Source: Brevibacterium linens ATCC 9172 (lineage in GTDB: Bacteria; Actinomycetota; Actinomycetes; Actinomycetales; Brevibacteriaceae). Taken from it: a DNA stretch of 64,000 nt. Position numbers and translations under genes: made by a program. Below, piece after piece: positions 1-8,328 of this stretch (the first letter of the stretch is position 1; each line of letters starts with the position of its first letter). The DNA is taken from the NCBI RefSeq assembly GCF_900169165.1, contig NZ_FXYY01000017.1, positions 18,537-82,536 of the forward strand, in the 5' to 3' direction. The notes beneath the pieces were generated by a model that was given only the letters and a program-made list of their open reading frames with translations, was not told the DNA's origin and searched no databases.

Positions 1-2466
1 GTAGAGGGAGATCTTCTCGTACACCATCGACGCGCCGGCCTTCGTCGACCAGTGCGGGTCGGAATGTCGGCGGGTGACCAGATCACCGGCGGCTTCGACG
101 ACCCAGTCCGGGTCGATCGCGGCCACGGTGCGTGCCCACAGGCGGGAGGTCTCGACGAGTTCGGCGGCCATGACGAAGTCCGGATTGACCTTGAAGAGTC
201 CGGATCCGGGGAAGATCGCGAAGCGTGTGCCGCGCGCACCCTGATAGTCCTTGTGCCGCTCCGACCGTGAACCGATCATCGTCAGCAGACCGGTGAGCAG
301 GGACCGGTGGATGGCGGCGGCATGCGGGTCGAGTTTCGCGGCCGCGACCTGCTTCCCGGTGTCCCCGGCCGGCCCGGTCGCTCCTCGCTTCTTCGCGCTG
401 CGTTTGGCGGCGCTGAGTTCGGCGAATCCGATTGTGCCGTTCGCGCCGCGTCGGCCTTGAGCACGTCCTCCGCCCCGACCGCCGCGAATACGGTCGGAAC
501 CGTCACCGGACTCAGCAGGATTCGCCTTGCCGCCGTCACCGTCGAGGTCCGTCTCGTCGGACGTCGCGTCGTCGCCCGGCCGCCAGACGGATTTGTCGAT
601 CCTGATCCCTGCGGAGCCGAGCAGGGAGCGCAGCTGTCCGACGAGATCCTGCCATTCGCGGATGCGTACGAAGTTGAGGAACTCGTCCTTGCAGCGCCGA
701 CGGAACTTCGAGGATCCCATGTCCGCCTGCAGGCTCTGCAGGTAGTTCCACAGGTTGAGGTAGGACAGGAAATCACTGCCCCGGTGGGTGAACCGGGCGT
801 GCTTGTCATCAGCTGCGGCGCGGAATTCGGCCGGTCGTTCCCGGGGGTCCTGGATGGACAGTGCGGCGACGATGACGGTGACCTCTCCCCCGCAGCCGGC
901 CTCCGCGCCGGCGATGACCATCCGGGCCAAGCGGGGGTCGATCGGCAGCACGGTGAGTTTCCGACCGATCTCGGTGACGTGGATCTTCCCGGCAGAGTCG
1001 CTGGTCAGCGCCCCGAGTTCGGTGAGCATCGTGCGTCCGTCGCGGACGGCTCTGGCCTCCGGCGGGGTGAGGAACGGGAAGTCGAGGATCTCCTGATCAC
1101 TCGAGGCGAATCCCAGTGAGGCCATCTGCAGGATGACGCTGGCGAGGTTCGTGCGCAGGATCTCGGGATCGGTGAATTCGGGCCGCGACTCGAAGTCGTC
1201 CTGCGAGTACAGCCGGATGCAGATACCGTCGCTGGTGCGCCCCGAGCGGCCCTTGCGCTGGTTCGCACTGGCTTGGGAGATCCGTTCGATCGGCAGTCGC
1301 TGCACTCGGGTGCGATTGGAATAGCGGGAGATGCGGGCGGTGCCGACATCGATGACGTATTTGATTCCGGGCACCGTCAGCGAGGTCTCGGCGACGTTCG
1401 TGGCCAGGACGATCCGAGGTCGCGAATGCGGTTGGAAGACCTTCTGCTGCTCGCCGGCCGAGAGTCGGGCGAACAGCGGCACGACCTCCCAGCTGCTCAT
1501 CCGCGGGCGTCTGCGCAGGTGGTCGGTCAGGGCATCGGCGGTGTCACGGATCTCGCGTTCACCGGAGAGGAAGACGAGGATGTCACCGGGGTCCTCGGCG
1601 GCGAGTTCGTCGACGGCGGCGATGATTCCATCCGTCTGCTCCTCGACTCCGGTCTCGTAGTTCCCGGATTCGCCGGGACCGTCGACATCGTCATCGGCAG
1701 GATCGTCCCCGAGCGGCCGGTACCGGACCTCGACGGGGAAGGTGCGGCCTTCGACGGAGATGATCGGAGCGTCGTCGAAGTGAGCGGAGAACGATTCGGG
1801 GTCGATCGTCGCCGAGGTGATGATGACTTTGAGATCGGGACGTTTGTCGAGGACTTCCTTGAGGTAGCCGAGGAGGAAGTCGATGTTGAGGCTGCGTTCG
1901 TGGGCTTCGTCGATGATGATGACTTCATAGTCGCGCAGCAGTTTGTCCCGCGAGAGCTCGGAGAGCAGGATGCCGTCGGTCATCACCTTCACCCGGGTGG
2001 AGTCGGCGACATGCGCAGTGAACCGCACCTGATAGCCGATGGTGCTGCCGAGTTCTTCGTCGAGCTCGTCGGCGATGCGCTCGGCCACGGTCCGGGCGGC
2101 GATGCGCCGAGGCTGGGTGTGGCCGATGAGTCCGTCGATCCCGAGGCCGAGGTCGAGGCAGATCTTCGGCAGCTGTGTGGTCTTTCCCGATCCCGTCTCA
2201 CCGGCGATGATGACGACCTGGTTGTCCCGGATCGCCTCGGCGATCTCATCCTTCGCCGCGGTGACCGGCAGATCCTCGGGGTAGGAGACGGTGACCGGAT
2301 GAGCCGCGCGGGCGTCCTTGAGCCGGGCCCGGCGCTGCTGATGGTGCGCTGCCGTGGTTCTGCGTCGCTGAGACGCGCGCCCACGTCCGTTCTTCCCGCG
2401 CCGAGGCGGCCGTCCCGGATTCGTGTTCGCTGGAGTGGTCGACGGGGTCGGGTTCTGTTCTGCCAT
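1..2466 (-). CDS. hrpA: ATP-dependent RNA helicase HrpA (3' end beyond window)
   Basis: Reading right to left from ATG at 2466, one frame stays open for 822 codons to the window edge. HrpA is a DEAH-box RNA helicase; in E. coli it acts in mRNA processing and ribosome rescue. After a basic, disordered N-terminus of about 60 residues come Walker A GETGSGKT (about 89-96), the TQPRR motif (about 118-122) and DEAH (about 186-189), followed by ITSATID (motif III). The last visible residues (DPHWSTKAGASMVYEK) match the HrpA C-terminal region. HrpA proteins are usually about 1,300 residues, so roughly a third is missing off the left edge. The family call is secure. Confidence 0.93.
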   Translation of the reverse strand, partial: MAEQNPTPSTTPANTNPGRPPRRGKNGRGRASQRRRTTAAHHQQRRARLKDARAAHPVTVSYPEDLPVTAAKDEIAEAIRDNQVVIIAGETGSGKTTQLPKICLDLGLGIDGLIGHTQPRRIAARTVAERIADELDEELGSTIGYQVRFTAHVADSTRVKVMTDGILLSELSRDKLLRDYEVIIIDEAHERSLNIDFLLGYLKEVLDKRPDLKVIITSATIDPESFSAHFDDAPIISVEGRTFPVEVRYRPLGDDPADDDVDGPGESGNYETGVEEQTDGIIAAVDELAAEDPGDILVFLSGEREIRDTADALTDHLRRRPRMSSWEVVPLFARLSAGEQQKVFQPHSRPRIVLATNVAETSLTVPGIKYVIDVGTARISRYSNRTRVQRLPIERISQASANQRKGRSGRTSDGICIRLYSQDDFESRPEFTDPEILRTNLASVILQMASLGFASSDQEILDFPFLTPPEARAVRDGRTMLTELGALTSDSAGKIHVTEIGRKLTVLPIDPRLARMVIAGAEAGCGGEVTVIVAALSIQDPRERPAEFRAAADDKHARFTHRGSDFLSYLNLWNYLQSLQADMGSSKFRRRCKDEFLNFVRIREWQDLVGQLRSLLGSAGIRIDKSVWRPGDDATSDETDLDGDGGKANPAESGDGSDRIRGGRGGGRAQGRRGANGTIGFAELSAAKRSAKKRGATGPAGDTGKQVAAAKLDPHAAAIHRSLLTGLLTMIGSRSERHKDYQGARGTRFAIFPGSGLFKVNPDFVMAAELVETSRLWARTVAAIDPDWVVEAAGDLVTRRHSDPHWSTKAGASMVYEKISLY

Positions 2467-2526
2467 TGCGTCTCCCAGCTTAGCGGCAACCCCGCAGCAG
2501 AGGCCGACGGCCGGGCAGAGTCCAGG

Positions 2527-3858
2527 TCAGCTTCCGCCGCCCCACAGCGGTGCCAGCGCCGAGTAGAGCTGCTGGATGCCGAGGATGATGAACAGCAGTG
2601 CGGTGATCGCCAGGGCGACGTTCGTGTGCAGCTTGTTCGCCCATTCCTTCGGGATCTTCTTGCCGTTGAGCAGCCCGAGGAGGGTGATGGCCAGGAACGG
2701 CATGAACAGCGAACCGAGGACGCCGTAGGCGAGGATCAGCCCGATCGGCTTGCCGAGGATGAACAGCAGCATCGGCGGGAACGTCAGCCACAGCACATAG
2801 AACTTGAAGTACTTGCCGCCGGTCAGGGTGTCGGGGTGCCCGCCCGGCTTCTTGCGCATATGCCCCCAGAAATCGGCGAACATCAGGGACACACCGTTCC
2901 AGACGCCGATGATCGAGGAGAAGGACGCGGCCCAGAAGCCGACGAGGAATCCTATGCCCACGACCTCGCCGTAGCGGGCCTTGAGGACGTCGGCGAGGTC
3001 GAGCAGCCCCTTGTCCTCGGCGGAGATCGAGACTCCCGCGGCACGGACGACCTCGGCACCGACGACGAGCATGGCGATGACGAAGATGCCGGTCATCACG
3101 TACGCCATCGAGTTGTCGATGCGCATCACCTTCATCCACTTCGGGGTGTGCCAGCCCTTCTCGCGCAGCCAGTAGCCGTAGGCGGCCAGCGTGATGGTGC
3201 CGCCGACTCCTCCGGCGAGCGCAAGGGTGTAGATCACGCCGCCCTCGGGGATGATCGGGATCAGACCGGTGAGCATGTCGGGAATGTTCGGGGCGGCGAT
3301 GATCGCCAGCCCCACGACGGTGATGAACATGATTCCGACGAGGACGGCGGTGATCTTCTCGAACACGGCGTAACGGCCGAACCACACCATGGCGAAGCCG
3401 GCCAGGCCCATGAGCACCGACGATACTGTCAGGTTGATCCCGGGGAAGAGCGCGGCCAGCGGCAGTGCCGCCGAGCTCATCGCGGTGGCCCCGTAGACGA
3501 AGCCCCAGATGATGATGTAAGGACCGAAATACCATGTGGTCCAGCGGCCGAGCGATCGCCAGCCTTCGAAGATCGTCTTACCGGTCGCGAGGCTGAACCT
3601 GCCGGCGCCTTCGACGAGAACGATCTTGAGGATGACGCCGACGATCACCGCCCACAGCAGTCCGTAGCCGAACTGGCTGCCGGCCACCAGGGTCGCCACC
3701 ATATCGGCGGCTCCGACACCCGTGGCCGCGACGACGAGGCCGGGACCGATGACCTTCCATTTGGCCGGGCCCGAGGCCTCTTCGATTCCCGAAACGGTCT
3801 CCGCATCACCCGCATCACCCGCGTCGCCGGGGCCGGAACCGTTCGACTGCTCACTCAT
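2527..3858 (-). CDS. Nramp-related divalent metal transporter lacking the canonical metal-site motifs
   Basis: A 443-residue integral membrane protein with about 11 hydrophobic segments after a 35-residue hydrophilic N-terminus. The first segment begins GPGLVVAATGVGAAD, clearly Nramp-like, but the DPGN motif of Mn/Fe transporters is replaced by GAAD. The helix 6 region reads GGTITLAAYGYW, where classical members carry MPH. Nramp proteins couple metal import to protons through those residues, so this member probably moves a different cation or works differently. Nramp-related magnesium transporters are one precedent for altered sites. It has its own promoter region: about 200 bp of non-coding DNA lies upstream with a candidate structured leader. 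Substrate is unknown. Confidence 0.85.
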   Translation of the reverse strand: MSEQSNGSGPGDAGDAGDAETVSGIEEASGPAKWKVIGPGLVVAATGVGAADMVATLVAGSQFGYGLLWAVIVGVILKIVLVEGAGRFSLATGKTIFEGWRSLGRWTTWYFGPYIIIWGFVYGATAMSSAALPLAALFPGINLTVSSVLMGLAGFAMVWFGRYAVFEKITAVLVGIMFITVVGLAIIAAPNIPDMLTGLIPIIPEGGVIYTLALAGGVGGTITLAAYGYWLREKGWHTPKWMKVMRIDNSMAYVMTGIFVIAMLVVGAEVVRAAGVSISAEDKGLLDLADVLKARYGEVVGIGFLVGFWAASFSSIIGVWNGVSLMFADFWGHMRKKPGGHPDTLTGGKYFKFYVLWLTFPPMLLFILGKPIGLILAYGVLGSLFMPFLAITLLGLLNGKKIPKEWANKLHTNVALAITALLFIILGIQQLYSALAPLWGGGS

Positions 3859-4010
3859 GGTGTCTTTCGCTTTCGTCTTCGGCCGCGCACAGTCTCACGA
3901 TGTGGTCGGGGGTCGCTCATCAGGCTCTCCCACACACCGGCGACGCAGCGGTCTCCGTATTTCCTCAGTCATGATAGGTGACAACCGCGCTTTCGTCTCA
4001 GCGGCGTCTC
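3859..4010 (-). promoter_or_regulatory. Candidate structured 5' leader of the Nramp-like gene
   Basis: About 200 bp without a gene separates the Nramp-like start from the DinB-like gene. Read on the minus strand it contains TGAGG, then TACGGAGACCGCTGC, then GGGAGAGCC, with complementary blocks (GTCGC with GCGAC, GTGTGG with CCACAT) that could pair. The first two blocks recall the conserved core of M-box magnesium riboswitches, but the rest of that consensus is not recognisable. GGGAGAGCC also recalls glycine riboswitches, again without the remaining core. I regard it as a possible cis-regulatory RNA of unknown class. Confidence 0.3.
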
Positions 4011-4062
4011 ACCAGTCGCCTCTCACGACGGTCCGCCTCGGAATGACGCGCAGCGTTCCTGC

Positions 4063-4650
4063 TCAGAACCGGTCGGCGATGCTGGCCAGGCGTTCGAGAT
4101 ACGCATCCTGATCGAAGTCCTGCGGCAGGTTCGGAGCCGCCTCGGAGAGTCCGGCGGCACCGTCGAAGCCTTCCCGGATGATGTCGATCTGGCCCACGTG
4201 CCGGGTGAGATCGACGAGGACGTGGACCATGATCTGTCCCAGGGTGGTCTCGTCGCGGCCATTCGGCCAATGCGGCACCCGCCCCGGCGAATCGAGCCTG
4301 AGTGACTCGATGGTCTCATCAGCGAAATCGGCGACTCGGGAGGAGAGGTCGAGCAGATATTCGGTCGTCTCGGATTCGGTCGCACACCAGTCGGCCTGTG
4401 GGTCGAGGTCGATGTCGGCGTCGGTGACGAGCTCGTCGGGATTCGGCCAGGCGCGGCCAAAGGTGTCGCCGAAGTAGACGATCTCGACCTGCGCCATGTG
4501 TTTGAGTGCGCCGAGGAGGTTGAAGCCGGTCGGGGTGCGCGGCCACCTCAGTGACCTTTCGTCGAGTCCGGACAGCTTCCACCGCAGGTTCGTCCGGCCT
4601 CGGTGAAGGGACTGCTGCAGGAAGGACTTCATCGACTCGTCGTCGCCCAT
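4063..4650 (-). CDS. DinB / DUF664 family protein
   Basis: Encodes about 195 residues of the DinB-like four-helix bundle (DUF664 type), which often carries a metal-binding His triad and includes thiol-dependent S-transferases. Visible family features are WKLSGLDE near the start, LLGALKHMAQVEIVYFGDTFG with the first conserved His, and HVLVDLTRHVGQIDIIRE with further His residues. I chose ATG 4650 (MGDDES); the in-frame ATG at 4632 is possible and neither has a strong ribosome binding site. It is divergent from the DUF202 pair, 51 bp apart. The reaction and substrate are unknown. Confidence 0.75.
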   Translation of the reverse strand: MGDDESMKSFLQQSLHRGRTNLRWKLSGLDERSLRWPRTPTGFNLLGALKHMAQVEIVYFGDTFGRAWPNPDELVTDADIDLDPQADWCATESETTEYLLDLSSRVADFADETIESLRLDSPGRVPHWPNGRDETTLGQIMVHVLVDLTRHVGQIDIIREGFDGAAGLSEAAPNLPQDFDQDAYLERLASIADRF

Positions 4651-4701
4651 GAGCTCAGGGTTCCACACATGCCGCACACCGTCTACCGCTATCCTCGAAG
4701 G

Positions 4702-5097
4702 GTGAGTGAGAACAATTCTTCGCAGGACTCCCGCAGCCGCATCGCCCGTCGGGTCTTCCCCGACGGCGTCGACCCCGATCCGCGATTCACCCTGGCCAAC
4801 GAACGGACCTTCCTGTCCTGGATCCGCACCGCCCTGGCCTTCATCGGCGGCGGCATCGCCGTCGAGGCCTTCACCTCGGAGATCTTCTCGACCGGTCTGC
4901 GGGCGACCCTGTCGATCGTGCTCATGGTCATCGGGTTCATCCTCGCCGCCGGTGCCGCGTTCCGCTGGCACCGCATCGAATCGGCGATGCGGCGCAAGAC
5001 CTCCCTGCCGCTGCCGCTCATCATTCCCATCGTCAGCCTCGCCTCGGCGTTGGGTGCGGGTCTGCTCGTCCTGGTGTTCGCCGGCCTGCTGCGATGA
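4702..5097 (+). CDS. DUF202 (YidH-type) membrane protein, first of a pair
   Basis: A 131-residue protein carrying the DUF202 hallmark RFTLANERTFLSWIRTALAF followed by two further hydrophobic segments. DUF202 proteins are small inner-membrane proteins of unknown function, often encoded in tandem pairs as here. I chose GTG 4702 because TATCCT at 4690-4695 lies 6 nt upstream, a typical leaderless actinobacterial promoter; no other good start exists before the DUF202 motif. Its stop overlaps the start of the next gene by ATGA, so the two are translationally coupled. Confidence 0.8.
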   Translation: MSENNSSQDSRSRIARRVFPDGVDPDPRFTLANERTFLSWIRTALAFIGGGIAVEAFTSEIFSTGLRATLSIVLMVIGFILAAGAAFRWHRIESAMRRKTSLPLPLIIPIVSLASALGAGLLVLVFAGLLR

Positions 5098-5471
5098 GTC
5101 CTCGCATTCCGCGACCGCGCCCGCCGGGACCTCGTCGGCCCCGGCCGCTGCCGCACCCCGATCCGGGCCTGCAGCCCGAACGCACCACGCAGTCATGGCT
5201 GCGCACGAGTCTGACCATGACCGTCGTCAGTCTCATCTTCATGCGCTTCATCCATGTCTTCGGAGGCTGGTCGGTCGCCGTCTTCGTCGTGTGCATCGGA
5301 CTGGCCATCGCGGCACTGTCCATGCAGGTCAGGCGCTACCGGCTCGGTTCTGTCTCGATCCAGGCCGAACGCAGCCGCCCGACTCCCTGGGCCGTGGCCT
5401 TCCTCACCGCCTCGGTGTGCCTCATCGCGGTCATCAGCATCGCCTCGGTCATCAAGATCTCACTGCTGTGA
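5094..5471 (+). CDS. DUF202-type membrane protein, second of a pair
   Basis: A 125-residue protein with a proline/arginine-rich N-terminus of about 30 residues, then TTQSWLRTSLTM, a diverged version of the DUF202 signature, and three hydrophobic segments. The start overlaps the stop of the preceding DUF202 gene (ATGA at 5094-5097), so they form one translation unit and may make a heteromeric membrane complex (inference). Function unknown. Confidence 0.75.
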   Translation: MSPRIPRPRPPGPRRPRPLPHPDPGLQPERTTQSWLRTSLTMTVVSLIFMRFIHVFGGWSVAVFVVCIGLAIAALSMQVRRYRLGSVSIQAERSRPTPWAVAFLTASVCLIAVISIASVIKISLL

Positions 5472-5550
5472 TCATCAAGACGCCGCATCGGCGTTCCTCG
5501 TTATGAGACCGCCGTCCGAGCCGATGACCTGCACGCCTAAACTGGTCCGT

Positions 5551-5868
5551 ATGAAGGATGCACGCGAAGTCTCCACCGCCCCGCTCGTCGCCGTCGGCCT
5601 CATCGGCGGTTTCCTCACCGCCCGCGAGACCGGGATCCGCCCCCTCGGCGGAGTCGTCCTCGCCGCCGCAGGCGCCTACGCAGCCCGCTCCTGGTATGTG
5701 AAGAAGGGCTGGCCGGCCGCCACCGGACTGAGCGTGGCCTACCTCGGCGGGTTCGGCGCCTCCCATCCCCTGGCGAAGAAGATCGGTGCGTGGCCGGCCG
5801 TGTTCGCCGTCAGTGCGGTCAGCGCCGCAGCGTCCTATGTCGTCTCCGATATCGCCGAGGCGGACTGA
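5551..5868 (+). CDS. Small membrane protein of unknown function
   Basis: Encodes 105 residues, alanine- and glycine-rich, with three to four weak hydrophobic segments (LVAVGLIGGFL, GGVVLAAAGAYAA, AVFAVSAVSAAASYVV). I chose ATG 5551 because TAAACT at 5538-5543 is 7 nt upstream, fitting a leaderless transcript; upstream in-frame codons lie inside the preceding gene. It sits 79 bp after the DUF202 pair on the same strand. I do not recognise a family beyond small actinobacterial membrane proteins. Confidence 0.6.
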   Translation: MKDAREVSTAPLVAVGLIGGFLTARETGIRPLGGVVLAAAGAYAARSWYVKKGWPAATGLSVAYLGGFGASHPLAKKIGAWPAVFAVSAVSAAASYVVSDIAEAD

Positions 5869-5969
5869 CCCCGACCGTCCGACGCTGACCCCGACTTTCC
5901 CGGACCGGCACACCGTCCCGAACTGACACCGACCGACCCTGACGCAGGAAGCGAGGGCCCGAACAGCCC

Positions 5970-6896
5970 ATGCTGGCCGTATCCGAAGGTTTCGCCGTCA
6001 TCGCCGGAGTCATTCTGGTCGGGTTCATCCTCGGCCGCTCCGGTGTTCTCGGACCCCACGGCCAGCAGGTCATCGCGAAGCTCGTCTTCTACGCCGGCAC
6101 CCCGGCTCTGCTCTATGTCACCGTCGCCGATACCGACCTCGGGCTGATCTTCAACACCGCCCTCTTCGCCACCGGCGGGTCGGCGCTCATCGTCGGGGCC
6201 GCCCTCTTCGTCCTCACCAAGTGGATCCGGAGACGCAACACCGGGGAAGCGATGTTCTCCGCGTGGGCGACCAGCTACGTCAACATCGGCAATCTCGGCA
6301 TTCCGATCGCCGCCTATGTCCTCCATGACATCGGCTACGTCGCCCCGGTCCTGCTCTTCCAGCTGCTCGTCCTCGCCCCCATCGGCATGGCCGTGCTCGA
6401 CGGGGCCGGGAAGAAGCAGCATGATTCGCACTGGTATTCCGCGATCCTCCAAGTGCTCAAGAATCCCATCGTCCTCGGTGCCGCAGCCGGAGTGGCCGCC
6501 TCGGCGACGGGTTTCGAACTGCCGCGGTTCGTCTTCGAACCCATCGACATGATCGGCGCCACGGCCGTGCCGGGCGCCCTGCTGACCTTCGGAATCTCAC
6601 TCAAGGACGGATGGGGAATCCCCGTCAAGGGCAGCCGCGCACAGCTGAGCTACATCACCGGCACGAAACTCATCGCCCAGCCGGTCATCGCCTGGGCCAT
6701 CGGCGGTCCCCTGCTCGGCTACTCCGGGATCGACCTGTTCGCCATCGTCGTGACCTCGGCCCTGCCGACCGCACAGAACGTCTACATCTACTCGATGCAA
6801 TACCGACAATCCGAGGCACTCATGCGCGATGCCGTGTTCATCACCACGGTCCTGTCCGTTCCGGCTCTCGTCATCGTCGCCGCCCTGCTCGGCTAG
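5970..6896 (+). CDS. AEC family transporter (auxin efflux carrier / malonate-malate permease type)
   Basis: A 308-residue protein with about ten hydrophobic helices, matching the AEC family length. Family-typical stretches are LVFYAGTPALLYVTVADTDL in the first half, then YVNIGNLGIPIAAYVL with the helix-breaking NxGxxGIP motif, and TALPTAQNVYIYSMQY-like sequence near the C-terminus. AEC members export or import organic acids or amino acids; the substrate cannot be read from sequence. It stands alone between two membrane proteins of unknown function, all on the plus strand. Confidence 0.82.
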   Translation: MLAVSEGFAVIAGVILVGFILGRSGVLGPHGQQVIAKLVFYAGTPALLYVTVADTDLGLIFNTALFATGGSALIVGAALFVLTKWIRRRNTGEAMFSAWATSYVNIGNLGIPIAAYVLHDIGYVAPVLLFQLLVLAPIGMAVLDGAGKKQHDSHWYSAILQVLKNPIVLGAAAGVAASATGFELPRFVFEPIDMIGATAVPGALLTFGISLKDGWGIPVKGSRAQLSYITGTKLIAQPVIAWAIGGPLLGYSGIDLFAIVVTSALPTAQNVYIYSMQYRQSEALMRDAVFITTVLSVPALVIVAALLG

Positions 6897-6967
6897 CGAC
6901 CCGGTGAAATCGGACGCCGTGGCGTGTCCTCCCCCGCTTGGACCCGGTGGTCGCTGACAATGGGGAT

Positions 6968-8158
6968 GTGTCCAGAGACGAGAAGAACGAGACCGAAGAC
7001 CTCCTGAGCAGGCGGATGAGTTCAGGGTCTGCCAGTGCTGCCGATAAGCAGTCGCAGACCCCTCTGGAGGCGGCCAATGATCCCTCGACCGACACCGAAG
7101 CGTTCGATCCGATCACGGATCCCATCGCAGAGGATGCCCCTGAGCGTTCCGCGGACGCGAAGCCCTCGACGGGTCCGGTGAGGGTGACTCCCGCCCGTTC
7201 GACGAATCCGCACTCCCAGCCCGCGACCGCGAGCACGCGTGCCGCCGAGCAGAACGCTGCGCAGAAGTCCGCCGGCACGGATTCGGCCGCCGCTGCATCG
7301 ACTGCCGGGGCATCAGCCTCGACCGATGCCGGGGCCACCCGCGAGGTGCCTCAGAATGCGCGCACCGCGGTGATGAGCGAAGCCGATTGGGCAGCGGTGT
7401 CGAGGGCGGCGACGTCGACCGATGTCCGCGACCCCGACGTGCCCGAGCGCCGTCGGTCGGTGCTCGATGTCATCGGCACGATCTGGATCATGATCGCCAC
7501 CCCTTTCGTCCTGCTGGCCCTGGGGGTGCGCTTCGTCGCCTCGGGGATCTTCCTCAAATTCGAGTACTTCCGGCCCGGGTTCCCGGCCGATCAGTTCGGT
7601 TTCAGTGCCGCCGACCGTGAGCACTACGGGACCTATGTCATCGACTACCTGCACAACTTCGATTCCCGGCGCTACCTCGCCGATATCATCATGCCCAACG
7701 GGGAGCCGATCTTCATCTCCGACGAGCTCAGCCACATGGCTGACGTCAAGGGTCTGATCTCACTGCTCTACCTTGTGGCGCTCGTCGGGATCATCGGGTC
7801 CGTGCTCTTCGGCATCTACATGTGCCGCAAGAACGGATCGGGCATCCACGCGGGCGTGCGTCTGGGGTCGATCTTCAGCATCATCTTCATGGCCGCCGTC
7901 GCCGTCGTCGCCGTGCTCGGATGGGACAGCTTCTTCCGCGGGTTCCACAGGGTGTTCTTCGCCGATGGGACGTGGGAGTTCTACGCCGATGATTCGCTCA
8001 TCCGCCTCTTCCCGCCCCAGTTCTGGGTCGATGCGGGCATCGCCGCCGGCGGGCTGTTCGTGCTCATGGCGATCGTTCTCTTCCTGCTCAGCTTCACCGG
8101 TCACAAGAAGCGCCGTGCGCTGCGCAGGGCACGGAAGGATGCCGCAGCAGAAGTCTGA
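6968..8158 (+). CDS. DUF1461 / TIGR01906 family membrane protein
   Basis: About 396 residues. The first ~150 residues are low-complexity and rich in Ala, Ser, Asp and Pro (disordered). The remainder has four hydrophobic segments with a conserved extracellular block containing HYGTYVIDYLHNFDSRRYL and DELSHMADVK, typical of the DUF1461 family. I chose GTG 6968 because GACAAT at 6955-6960 lies 7 nt upstream; a TTG at 6938 is possible but less likely. Expression ends at a strong hairpin at 8281-8313. Function unknown. Confidence 0.75.
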   Translation: MSRDEKNETEDLLSRRMSSGSASAADKQSQTPLEAANDPSTDTEAFDPITDPIAEDAPERSADAKPSTGPVRVTPARSTNPHSQPATASTRAAEQNAAQKSAGTDSAAAASTAGASASTDAGATREVPQNARTAVMSEADWAAVSRAATSTDVRDPDVPERRRSVLDVIGTIWIMIATPFVLLALGVRFVASGIFLKFEYFRPGFPADQFGFSAADREHYGTYVIDYLHNFDSRRYLADIIMPNGEPIFISDELSHMADVKGLISLLYLVALVGIIGSVLFGIYMCRKNGSGIHAGVRLGSIFSIIFMAAVAVVAVLGWDSFFRGFHRVFFADGTWEFYADDSLIRLFPPQFWVDAGIAAGGLFVLMAIVLFLLSFTGHKKRRALRRARKDAAAEV

Positions 8159-8280
8159 TTCTTCTTCACTCCGCGCCGGCGGTCCGGCTCCTGGCGGCGC
8201 TCCGGTTCGGGCGACGCTTCGGTTCGGGCGGCAGAGCAGCGCGTCACTGCACAGTGGGTTCGAGTCCCGCTCCACGGTTC

Positions 8281-8313
8281 CGGCCGGGTGGTCTTTCCCC
8301 TTCCACCCGGCCG
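8281..8313. terminator. Bidirectional hairpin terminator
   Basis: An 11-bp perfect stem (CGGCCGGGTGG at 8281-8291 pairing with 8303-8313) with an 11-nt loop, followed on the plus strand by AATTTCT. It lies between the convergent DUF1461 and ppk2 genes and can serve both. Confidence 0.75.
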
Positions 8314-8328
8314 AATTTCTGTCCGGAA

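Noticed and set aside
52..270. Small plus-strand frames at the left edge
   Set aside because: They lie inside hrpA on the other strand and have no ribosome binding site or family similarity.
3901..3930. CUGAUGAG on the minus strand, recalling a hammerhead ribozyme core
   Set aside because: No stem II and no GAAA at the right position can be paired with it; chance occurrence.
1273..3981. 902-codon open frame on the plus strand
   Set aside because: It is antisense to hrpA and the Nramp-like gene, rich in Asp, Gly and Arg without any domain; long antisense frames are common at this GC content.
8206..8277. Possible complete tRNA or tRNA-Sec around the TTCGAGT block
   Set aside because: The 3' acceptor TCCACGG has no matching 5' strand at the proper distance, and no anticodon loop with T33 can be formed.
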